From positions 1 through 6,205 of the forward strand of contig SLHB01000477.1 of NCBI GenBank assembly GCA_007136375.1: DNA of 6,205 bases, read 5' to 3'. The first letter of the stretch is position 1. Each line of letters opens with the position of its first letter. A program made the translations under genes and the position numbers. The stretch comes from Candidatus Hydrogenedentota bacterium (GTDB lineage Bacteria > Hydrogenedentota > Hydrogenedentia > Hydrogenedentales > SLHB01). Under the pieces are notes generated by a model. It ran no database searches, was not told the DNA's origin, and saw nothing but the letters and a program-made list of their open reading frames with translations. This document shows, piece after piece, positions 1-5,224 of this stretch.

Positions 1-1
1 C

Positions 2-184
2 GAGTTTCCCGCGTTGCCAGAAGACGTGGAACCGCCGTGGTGGTGGGACACTGATGGGTACCGAAACGAGGTGCTCTGTCCACCGGGCCGCGCCCCCCAA
101 CCCACGGGCATTCGCGTCTCGGAGTTGGAAGCAGCGGAAGCGGATGCCGAAGTAGGCGCGCCGACGGGACCCGCGGGCGAATAG
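2..184 (+). CDS. C-terminal end of an unrecognised protein (partial, 5' end outside window)
   Basis: An open frame enters from the left edge and gives 60 residues before a TAG stop. I do not recognise the protein. The visible part starts with an acidic, proline- and tryptophan-rich stretch (PPWWWDTDGY at residues 11-20), has one cysteine, and ends in an acidic, alanine- and glycine-rich tail that looks disordered. About two thirds of its codons end in G or C, similar to the local base composition, so codon bias supports it only weakly. It converges on the miaB 3' copy, with nine bases between the two stop codons. That tight tail-to-tail packing and the hairpin at the junction make a real gene end plausible, but a chance open frame in GC-rich DNA cannot be excluded. 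Confidence 0.45.
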   Translation, partial: EFPALPEDVEPPWWWDTDGYRNEVLCPPGRAPQPTGIRVSELEAAEADAEVGAPTGPAGE

Positions 185-205
185 CGGCGCTCCTTAGCGC
201 GCCGC
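184..205. terminator. GC-rich hairpin between convergent gene ends
   Basis: A perfect 7-bp stem, GCGGCGC at 184-190 and GCGCCGC at 199-205, encloses an 8-base loop. It lies exactly where the plus-strand frame (stop at 182-184) and the minus-strand miaB 3' copy (stop at 194-196) meet. This fits a bidirectional terminator, but there is no T tract on either side, so intrinsic termination is uncertain. The 290-bp repeat begins inside this hairpin, at 201. The complete miaB gene therefore no longer carries it, and only the displaced copy does. Confidence 0.35.
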
Positions 206-490
206 GGCGGCCTCCTCAACGAATTCTCCGGTGAGCCAGTGGCCGCTTGCAGCGGTGATGCGGACTTGCACGAGATCTCCCACTTCCAGGTGGGCGCCGG
301 GGACGGTGACGGGGCGGTTGCCGCCGGTGCGGCCGTTCATGGCGCCGCGCTGCTTGGGGTTGGCGCTGTCGATGAGGACCTCCTCGAGGGCGCCCACGGA
401 GCGGGCGATGCGGCGGGCGTTGATCGCGTCTTGCAGGGCGATGACCCGGGCGAGACGCTCCTCCTTCACCCGCCGGGGCACGTCGTCCTC
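194..490 (-). pseudogene. miaB: Displaced 3' end of miaB (TRAM domain fragment)
   Basis: This is the last 99 amino-acid-coding codons of a miaB gene with no 5' part: a short linker beginning EDDVPRRVKEERL, then the TRAM RNA-binding domain, ending AAAAR and a TAA stop. It matches the end of the complete miaB gene with one internal amino-acid change (Phe for Leu in GEFVEE). The longer open frame running upstream to 619 is not miaB. It reads through the insert in a frame different from the membrane-protein gene, so it is probably not a protein. No start codon or ribosome binding site suggests that the fragment is made on its own. Its undisturbed stop codon and downstream hairpin suggest that this is the original end of the resident miaB, cut off by the insertion. 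The absence of frameshifts or nonsense changes means the event is recent. Confidence 0.85.
201..490 (-). repeat. 290-bp direct repeat, copy A (miaB 3' end)
   Basis: Aligns without gaps to 1221-1510 at a fixed offset of 1020 bases, with 282 of 290 positions identical. The differences are at 212, 223, 239, 275, 278, 311, 383 and 485. Counted on the miaB strand, all but 223 fall on third codon positions and are silent; 223 exchanges Leu and Phe. Seven are transitions and one (311) is a transversion. GC is about 72% by hand count. The match stops sharply at both ends. Confidence 0.95.
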
Positions 491-1145
491 AGTATTTATC
501 GTCCTGACGAATCCAAGTCTCCTTGCTTCCTTGTGGACTCTTGAACTTCGCCCAATACTCCTGATTGGCTCCGTCATACTGCTTCCACGTTGCCTTGATT
601 TCCAAGCTAAGGCGTACATCCCTAATGTTTCCCGAAGGAAGCGGTGCTATTCTACATGCTTCTTGTGCGACGTCGGACACCAATACACGCAACTTCTCGT
701 TGCTCGTTGGAAGCACGCCAATATGATGAACGCCGCTCGAAACGATTGTGCTGGACTCGTCGGTGTGCTGAAGAAACAGTTCGTAATTGACGTCAAGTTC
801 CATGGCAGGGGTAGGGCCACAATTCACAATTCTTATTGCTAAGCTCTTCGGAGGTCTATTCTTGTCTTCGCCATCCCAACATGCCTTATCTACATAGAAC
901 CAGCTCTTAGAACGAATGCGGTTGCCTTCCCGTTCCTCCATCCGATACCCCCGCATTTCGAACGCATACCAAATGATGGCTCCGGCTGTGGCCGAGAGAA
1001 CAAATACACTTACCACGTTGTCGCAGCTACCAGTGAAACACCACTCTGCTGTTGCCACCATCACTGCTATTGCCAAGACAACAACAACCAGGGCCCCGGC
1101 GGAGTACTTGCTGGTGTGGCTTGGACTTGGACTTATCCGACCCAT
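489..1145 (-). CDS. Two-helix membrane protein of unknown function, cargo of the miaB insertion
   Basis: Encodes 218 residues from ATG at 1145. A GTG at 1181 would add 12 acidic residues. I prefer the ATG, which follows a purine-rich stretch, but neither start has a convincing ribosome binding site. Two hydrophobic helices (about residues 15-36 and 43-64) are joined by a short loop with two cysteines. The basic stretch after helix 2 (RGYRMEEREGNRIRSK) suggests that the ends face the cytoplasm. The remaining 150 residues are soluble and probably beta-rich, with the motif NCGPTPAMELDV at 108-119. A similar N-x-G-x-TPA pattern recurs in many small membrane proteins of unknown function. No catalytic motif is evident. 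The gene follows miaB on the same strand and is probably read from its promoter. GC of about 51%, against about 72% in the flanking repeats, points to transfer. Its TGA stop is formed across the repeat junction. The fold class and any role in conflict or stress are inference only. Confidence 0.8.
   Translation of the reverse strand: MGRISPSPSHTSKYSAGALVVVVLAIAVMVATAEWCFTGSCDNVVSVFVLSATAGAIIWYAFEMRGYRMEEREGNRIRSKSWFYVDKACWDGEDKNRPPKSLAIRIVNCGPTPAMELDVNYELFLQHTDESSTIVSSGVHHIGVLPTSNEKLRVLVSDVAQEACRIAPLPSGNIRDVRLSLEIKATWKQYDGANQEYWAKFKSPQGSKETWIRQDDKY
499..507. repeat. Left arm of a 9-bp inverted repeat near the insert end
   Basis: TCGTCCTGA here is the exact reverse complement of 1211-1219. It begins 8 bp inside the left border of the insert and lies within the last codons of the membrane-protein gene. 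The match does not extend beyond 9 bp. The 7-mer TCGTCCT also occurs in direct orientation at 483-489, inside copy A. Confidence 0.4.
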
Positions 1146-1188
1146 TGGTTCTTCATCTTCGACAATAGAGTGGTCCAACACGTTCCCG

Positions 1189-1204
1189 CGAGCTTGCGAG
1201 CTTG
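1189..1204. repeat. Tandem pair of the 8-mer CGAGCTTG
   Basis: Two adjacent perfect copies, at 1189-1196 and 1197-1204, lie between the miaB stop and the membrane-protein gene, inside the right end of the insert. They could be a protein-binding site or a slippage product; no function is evident. Confidence 0.4.
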
Positions 1205-1210
1205 GCGCGA

Positions 1211-1219
1211 TCAGGACGA
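1211..1219. repeat. Right arm of the 9-bp inverted repeat, containing the new miaB stop
   Basis: TCAGGACGA is the reverse complement of 499-507 and ends one base from the right border of the insert. Read on the minus strand it is exactly the last three codons of miaB, Ser-Ser-stop, which replace the Arg-stop found in the displaced copy. Confidence 0.4.
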
Positions 1220-2557
1220 AGCCGCGGCGGCTTCCTCAACGAGTTCTCCGGTGAGCCAATGGCCGCTTGCAGCGGTGATGCGGACTTGCACGAGGTCCCC
1301 CACTTCCAGGTGGGCGCCGGGGACGGTGACCGGGCGGTTGCCGCCGGTGCGGCCGTTCATGGCGCCGCGCTGCTTGGGGTTGGCGCTGTCGATGAGGACC
1401 TCTTCGAGGGCGCCCACGGAGCGGGCGATGCGGCGGGCGTTGATCGCGTCTTGCAGGGCGATGACCCGGGCGAGACGCTCCTCCTTCACCCGCCGGGGCA
1501 CGTCATCCTCCATCTTGGCGGCCTTCGTCTTCGGACGAGGCGAATACTTGAAGGGGAAGATCTGGCTGAACTCCACCTCTTCCAACACGCGGAGGGTCGT
1601 CTCGAACTCGGCCTCCGTCTCCGTGGGGAAGCCGACGATGAGGTCCGTTGTTATCTCCATGGCGGGATTGATGGAGCGCATGTAGCGGATCTTGTCGAGA
1701 TATTCCTCGATGGTGTGCTGCCGGTTCATGAGGTGGAGGACCCGGTCCGAGCCAGCCTGGAAGGGCAGGTGCAGATGGTTGCAGATGTTGGCGCGGGCGG
1801 CCATGAGATCCGAGAGCCGGTTGTTCCAATCGTTGGGATGGGGCGATGTAAACCGGATGCGCGGCAAGCCGGGAATGCTGGACACGTCTTCCAGCAACTC
1901 GTGGAAGCCGTAGTCATGGACGCGGTAGGAATTCACGTTCTGCCCGAGCAGCCAGATCTCCCGGGCGCCGCGGCTCACAAGATCGCGGGCCTCGCGGAGA
2001 ATGTTCTCGGGCTCGCGGCTCGCCTCCCGTCCCCGCGTGAACGGCACCACGCAGAAGGTGCAAAAGTTGTCGCACCCCTTCGTGATGGCGATGTACGCCT
2101 TGCAGCCCTCCACATGGCCGCGCTCCACCCACTCTTCGGGGATGAAATTCTGGACCTGTTTGTCCCGGGGCAGCCACTTCGTCATCAGGACGCGTTGGCC
2201 GCCGCGGACTTGGGCGAGCATCTCCGGCAGCCGCATGAAGTTGTCCGGACCGAAGACCATGTCCACCGCCTTTTCCCGCTTGAGGATGGCCTCGCCCTCT
2301 TGCTGCGCCACGCATCCGCCCACGCCGATGATGAGCTCGGGGTTTTGCTGCTTCAGCCGCCGCAGCCGGCCCAGTTGGCTGTAGACCTTGTTCTCCGGAT
2401 TCTCCCGGACGGAGCAAGTGTTGAGCACGATGAGGGAGGCGTCGTCCACTTCGGGGGTGAGGTCGTATCCCTCGGCGCCGAGGACCTCCATCATGCGGTA
2501 GCTGTCGTGCTCGTTCATCTGACAGCCAAAGGTCTGTATGTAGGCTTTGGGTTTCAT
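1211..2557 (-). CDS. miaB: tRNA-2-methylthio-N6-dimethylallyladenosine synthase MiaB
   Basis: A cytoplasmic radical-SAM methylthiotransferase that converts i6A37 to ms2i6A37 in tRNAs reading UNN codons. The product is 448 residues, the usual length. The N-terminal methylthiotransferase domain has the auxiliary cluster cysteines C12 (TFGCQMNE), C48 (NTCSVRE) and C82 (GGCVAQQ). The radical-SAM CxxxCxxC is C162, C166 and C169 in GCDNFCTFC. The TRAM domain is about residues 380-440. FGCQMN and NTCSVRE point to MiaB rather than RimO or MtaB. I chose ATG at 2557 because MKPKAYIQTFGC is the typical start. The upstream in-frame TTG at 2623 sits at the predicted transcription start. Residues 350-446 are duplicated at 201-490. 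The final SS and the stop come from the inserted DNA, where the other copy has R, so this C terminus is a replaced end. All catalytic residues are present and function is expected. Confidence 0.95.
   Translation of the reverse strand: MKPKAYIQTFGCQMNEHDSYRMMEVLGAEGYDLTPEVDDASLIVLNTCSVRENPENKVYSQLGRLRRLKQQNPELIIGVGGCVAQQEGEAILKREKAVDMVFGPDNFMRLPEMLAQVRGGQRVLMTKWLPRDKQVQNFIPEEWVERGHVEGCKAYIAITKGCDNFCTFCVVPFTRGREASREPENILREARDLVSRGAREIWLLGQNVNSYRVHDYGFHELLEDVSSIPGLPRIRFTSPHPNDWNNRLSDLMAARANICNHLHLPFQAGSDRVLHLMNRQHTIEEYLDKIRYMRSINPAMEITTDLIVGFPTETEAEFETTLRVLEEVEFSQIFPFKYSPRPKTKAAKMEDDVPRRVKEERLARVIALQDAINARRIARSVGALEEVLIDSANPKQRGAMNGRTGGNRPVTVPGAHLEVGDLVQVRITAASGHWLTGELVEEAAAASS
1221..1510 (-). 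repeat. 290-bp direct repeat, copy B (3' end within complete miaB)
   Basis: Partner of 201-490, in the same orientation and with no gaps. It spans miaB residues 350-446, which are the last linker and all of the TRAM domain. Outside the borders similarity is lost at once: CATCTTGGCG at 1511 onwards is normal miaB, whereas 491 onwards in copy A is insert. Confidence 0.95.
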
Positions 2558-2628
2558 GAGCGTGGTGGATTTTCCAATGGTTCGCGGGGGTTTCGCCTTG
2601 GTTCTCTCGATATTGCGCAACAATCCTT

Positions 2629-2658
2629 ACTATACCAGGCAGGAATGAAACCGGTCAA
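2629..2658 (-). promoter_or_regulatory. Sigma70-type promoter for miaB
   Basis: On the minus strand TTGACC (2658-2653) is followed after 18 bases by TATAGT (2634-2629); each box has five of six consensus bases. Transcription would start near 2622, giving a leader of about 65 bases before the miaB ATG at 2557. It lies after the stop of the hydrolase gene, so miaB is probably transcribed separately from that gene. The inserted membrane-protein gene would be read from it too. Confidence 0.65.
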
Positions 2659-2682
2659 AGCCAATCCCAATGCCGGCCGAGC

Positions 2683-4137
2683 TTAGCCGGCGTCGCCGTC
2701 GCGGAGCAGCACGGCGGCCCAGTGCCCCGATCCCGGCGTCTCCAGCGTCACGGTCTCGCCGCCCGAAACCGCGCCGCCATCCCGCCAGGCGCCTTCCGCC
2801 ACGTCAAGCCACCTTAATGTGAACGCGCCCGGCGCCTCGCTGAGATCCAGCCCCGCGGCGCCGCCATCGGGGAAGTACACGCCATAGCGCTCGCCCGGCT
2901 CGCGGGTGAGGTAGGCCTCGTTCTCCTGGCGATCCGTGAGCAGCGTGTGCTCAAAATCGGGGACGCACCGGAAGATGTCCAAGGCTTCGGCGAACATCCG
3001 GACGGCCCGGATGTGGGCCTGGGCGGTATCGCTCAGGCCGATGCCCGCGTTCGGACGGTGAAAGCGGCTGGAGGCCGATCCGCCTACGATGTTGCGCCAG
3101 AAAGCTTCCGTGCTCTCCTGGGTCCCGCCCGCCCACGCGGGGCCCCCGTCGGCGCCGTATATCTTCGTGTGGTTGATGGGACGGGGCGCGTCCTCCAGAT
3201 ACTGATAGGCGTAGGCCAAGTTGGCCCAATTGGCCTCGCCGTCGTTGATGGCGCTGTTCTGCGAGCCCTCGAAATAGGTGAAGACATCGGGCCGGTCCAA
3301 GGACGCGACGTGCTGGGAGTGGGAGAACTCGAACTCCCAGTACATCTCCGTGACTTGGGCCTCCCGCCCGGCTTCCTCGGCGCGGCCGCGGACATACTCC
3401 GCCCAGTACCAGCCCCATTCCGGCGGATACATGGTGTGAATCTCGTTCGTGACGCAGTAGAGGACGTGGCCATACTCAAAGGCGTGCTCCAGGACCCTGT
3501 CCACGAACCGTCGCTGATGGCGCAGGACGGTCTCGTCGTTATTCAGGGCGGGCACGGTCAGGAAAAAACCGTGGGGCTCGCCAAAGGTCTCGCCGCCGCT
3601 GTAACCCGGCGGGTCGTAGGCCGTCGCGAGGGTCGTGTCGTCGACGGAGTACGTGCTGTTGTTCGCCGGGTTCCAAGGGTTCCGTTCCCACACGTCAAAA
3701 TGGTCCCAGAGGTCCCAAAGCTCGATCTGGACGAAGATGTCCCGCTCGTGGGTCCACCGGAGCATGTCCGCGAACCGGGTCCAGTACGCCTCGTTCCATG
3801 CCTCCAGATCGTACTGGCCGTCCTCGCCGGCGAAGGGCCAGACGTTGCCTTCGTCGCGGGCGCTCATGGTGTTCCGGATGTAGTTGCCGCCCACGGAAGC
3901 CAGGAGGTCGAGGTGTTCTTCCAGTTCGGGAATCTGGAACAGGTTGTCCTGGACCGTGCCGCCGAGCAGGAGCACGGGCTCGCCGCCGTATTCCCAATAC
4001 CTGGGGTTCGCTGGCCAAGGCCGGATGGCCCCGCTGTCGCCTTGGGCGCTCCGGGCTGCGCCGTGGGGCGCCATCGCGCCCGCCACAGTCAGCGCCGCCG
4101 CCGAACGCATGAAGTCCCGCCGTGAAAGTGTGCGCAT
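2683..4137 (-). CDS. Tat-exported TIM-barrel glycoside-hydrolase-like protein
   Basis: The product is 484 residues. Residues 1-33 form a twin-arginine signal (SRRDFMR at 5-11, then an alanine-rich core), so the protein is probably exported folded. The mature part begins NPRYWEYGGEPVLLLGG and resembles clan-A (DUF4038-like) glycosidases: a barrel with RNTMSARDEG near 88-97, IELWDLWDHF at 138-147 and CVTNEIH at 228-234. Glu232 in the T-N-E triplet is the natural acid/base candidate. The nucleophile is not certain; Glu290 in YFEGS is one possibility. From about 420 to the end a small beta-sandwich (LETPGSGHWAAVLLRDG) looks like the C-terminal domain often attached to these enzymes. The substrate cannot be read from the sequence. 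The ATG is preceded by a strong ribosome binding site. The gene lies 119 bp after the isomerase-like gene on the same strand and may be cotranscribed with it. Confidence 0.8.
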   Translation of the reverse strand: MRTLSRRDFMRSAAALTVAGAMAPHGAARSAQGDSGAIRPWPANPRYWEYGGEPVLLLGGTVQDNLFQIPELEEHLDLLASVGGNYIRNTMSARDEGNVWPFAGEDGQYDLEAWNEAYWTRFADMLRWTHERDIFVQIELWDLWDHFDVWERNPWNPANNSTYSVDDTTLATAYDPPGYSGGETFGEPHGFFLTVPALNNDETVLRHQRRFVDRVLEHAFEYGHVLYCVTNEIHTMYPPEWGWYWAEYVRGRAEEAGREAQVTEMYWEFEFSHSQHVASLDRPDVFTYFEGSQNSAINDGEANWANLAYAYQYLEDAPRPINHTKIYGADGGPAWAGGTQESTEAFWRNIVGGSASSRFHRPNAGIGLSDTAQAHIRAVRMFAEALDIFRCVPDFEHTLLTDRQENEAYLTREPGERYGVYFPDGGAAGLDLSEAPGAFTLRWLDVAEGAWRDGGAVSGGETVTLETPGSGHWAAVLLRDGDAG

Positions 4138-4146
4138 CCCTGCTAG

Positions 4147-4154
4147 CCTCCCCT
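4147..4154 (-). promoter_or_regulatory. Ribosome binding site of the Tat-exported hydrolase
   Basis: AGGGGAGG on the minus strand, nine bases before the ATG at 4137. This strong Shine-Dalgarno sequence fixes the start and so the twin-arginine signal peptide. Confidence 0.75.
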
Positions 4155-4256
4155 GGTAACGCCGTCCGCTCCGGCCGTGTGTATTAAGTCCGTCTGTTTC
4201 GGTCGCGCCCGTCCGCCGCCCACGCCGTTGAGAACAATGGAGCGCCCGGGGCGGGC

Positions 4257-5114
4257 CTATTCCAACGCCTCGGCCACGGCCGCGCGCCAGTTCGCCAGTC
4301 CCTGAGCGGCGCCGGGCATGGGATCCTCCGGATCCAGTTCCAACTCCACCATGATCGGGCCGTCAAAGCCCACGTCCCGCAGGGCCAACGCGGTTTCCGC
4401 CAGATCCATGTCCCCTTCGCCCACGACGGTTTCATCGCCGCCGAATTCCCAGTCCTTCAGATGGACGGAGAGCACGCGATCGCCGAGGGCGCGAATGCTC
4501 TCATGGGGCGCCTCGTCAACCTGAATCCGGATCCCCGTGTCGACGCACGCGCCGACGCCAGGATGCCGCCCGTCCAGGAACGCCAACGTGTCCTCGGTGT
4601 GGGAGTAATGGGACACGGGCCCGGAGTTGTGAATGGCCACGGGGATGCCGTATTCCTCCACGAGCGCTTCGAGGAGATCCAGGCTTTCAGGCTCGGGATA
4701 GGCGGACATCATATCCACGCCCATGTCGGCGGCGAAATCGAAGACGGTCCGGGCGTAGTCCTCGTCCTCCGTGAAGGGAACCTGGCCGGGCCCCAAGCCC
4801 ACCACGCCGTACGACACCAAGCGCACGCCGGCGTCGTACAGCCGCGCCTTCAACGCCTGGCGGTCTTCCGGGCCGATGTGATGGTCAAAGGGAGTGTCGC
4901 TGTCCGGGCGGAGTTGCTGGCCGGGATAGGCCTCGATGTATTTGAGCCCCATCTCGGCCGTCATGTCGATGGCTTCGAAGAGGGTGCTGTTCCGGAAGGT
5001 GTAGGCCTGCATGGCCATGGGCCATGGATCGGCGTGCTCCCCGGCCCTTGCCGTCCACGGCGCTCCCATTGCCGCCACCAAAACCGCCGCCGCCATCCGT
5101 GTCCAGATCCGCAT
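4257..5114 (-). CDS. Secreted sugar phosphate isomerase/epimerase-like TIM barrel
   Basis: The product is 285 residues from ATG at 5114, chosen over the adjacent GTG at 5117 because its spacing to the Shine-Dalgarno is better (8 against 5 bases). Residues 1-24 form a Sec signal peptide with a likely cut after ARA. The mature part is an AP-endonuclease-2/xylose-isomerase-like barrel: MAMQAYTFRN at 33-42, GLKYIEAYPG at 56-65, PVAIHNSGP at 158-166, ACVDTGIR at 189-196, LSVHLKDWE at 215-223 and IMVELELDPE at 254-263. By family analogy metal ligands would be drawn from Glu61 or a nearby acid, Asp192, His218 and Glu257 or Glu259. The histidine usually three residues after the Asp (DxxH) is Ile195 here. 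Export means the substrate is probably a free or oxidised sugar rather than a sugar phosphate. With the hydrolase downstream it may process released sugars; that is inference. Confidence 0.85.
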   Translation of the reverse strand: MRIWTRMAAAVLVAAMGAPWTARAGEHADPWPMAMQAYTFRNSTLFEAIDMTAEMGLKYIEAYPGQQLRPDSDTPFDHHIGPEDRQALKARLYDAGVRLVSYGVVGLGPGQVPFTEDEDYARTVFDFAADMGVDMMSAYPEPESLDLLEALVEEYGIPVAIHNSGPVSHYSHTEDTLAFLDGRHPGVGACVDTGIRIQVDEAPHESIRALGDRVLSVHLKDWEFGGDETVVGEGDMDLAETALALRDVGFDGPIMVELELDPEDPMPGAAQGLANWRAAVAEALE

Positions 5115-5122
5115 CACGCTGT

Positions 5123-5128
5123 CCTCCC
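5123..5128 (-). promoter_or_regulatory. Ribosome binding site of the isomerase-like gene
   Basis: GGGAGG on the minus strand lies eight bases before ATG 5114 and five before GTG 5117, favouring the ATG. Confidence 0.7.
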
Positions 5129-5174
5129 ACGCGCCTCGTTTCCACTTTCGCCAACATTGATTGATGTGCGGCCC

Positions 5175-5183
5175 ATGATAGCA
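5175..5183 (-). promoter_or_regulatory. Extended -10 promoter upstream of the isomerase-like gene
   Basis: On the minus strand TGCTATCAT matches an extended -10 (TGn followed by TATAAT with one change). No good -35 box is present at the usual distance, as is common for extended -10 promoters. The predicted leader is about 54 bases. It sits in the 110-bp gap after the ATPase gene and could drive the isomerase-like and hydrolase genes together. Confidence 0.4.
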
Positions 5184-5224
5184 AACTGGCCTTGAAGCTG
5201 AAACGGGGGAGTGGGCAAGGTCCC

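Larger units (their letters stand above)
491..1220. mobile_element. 730-bp low-GC insert between two copies of the miaB 3' end
   Basis: This is the DNA between the direct repeats. It holds one gene (489-1145), a short leader after miaB, and nothing else I can identify. No transposase, integrase, reverse transcriptase, tRNA or RM gene is visible. GC is 372 of 730 (51%) by hand count, well below its flanks. Both ends form stop codons: the right end gives miaB two new codons and a TGA, and the left end completes the cargo gene's TGA. A 9-bp inverted repeat lies at the right end and 8 bp inside the left end. The arrangement fits insertion into a gene 3' end with restoration of that gene, as with e14 in icd or the described 'insertion with long target duplication'. 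The mechanism is not shown by the sequence. Confidence 0.6.

Noticed and set aside
194..619. A 141-residue fusion protein starting at 619 and ending in the TRAM domain.
   Set aside because: Its upstream third runs antisense-free through the insert in a frame different from the membrane-protein gene and looks unlike a protein. There is no ribosome binding site, and the frame is open mainly because the miaB end has no stops.
201..1510. The repeat pair as template and variable repeats of a diversity-generating retroelement.
   Set aside because: The differences are not adenine-directed, are nearly all silent, and no reverse transcriptase or accessory gene is present.
201..1510. The 290-bp repeats as target-site duplications of an ordinary insertion sequence.
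   Set aside because: They are far too long for a transposase duplication, differ at eight positions, and no transposase is encoded between them.
2557..2623. A longer MiaB starting at TTG 2623.
   Set aside because: The extra 22 residues do not resemble MiaB N termini, and the TTG coincides with the predicted transcription start, leaving no leader for a ribosome binding site.
1202..2686. A 494-residue plus-strand open frame opposite miaB, and similar long frames opposite the hydrolase, isomerase and ATPase genes.
   Set aside because: These are antisense shadows of GC-rich codon bias; the minus-strand frames carry recognisable motifs and the plus-strand ones do not.
2672..2691. A 6-bp GCCGGC hairpin around the hydrolase stop codon as a terminator.
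   Set aside because: GCCGGC is self-complementary and short, the stop codon lies in the loop, and no T run follows on the minus strand.
4237..4256. A GC hairpin just after the isomerase-like gene as a terminator.
   Set aside because: The stem is about five base pairs with a C-rich loop and no T run; it is expected by chance at this base composition.
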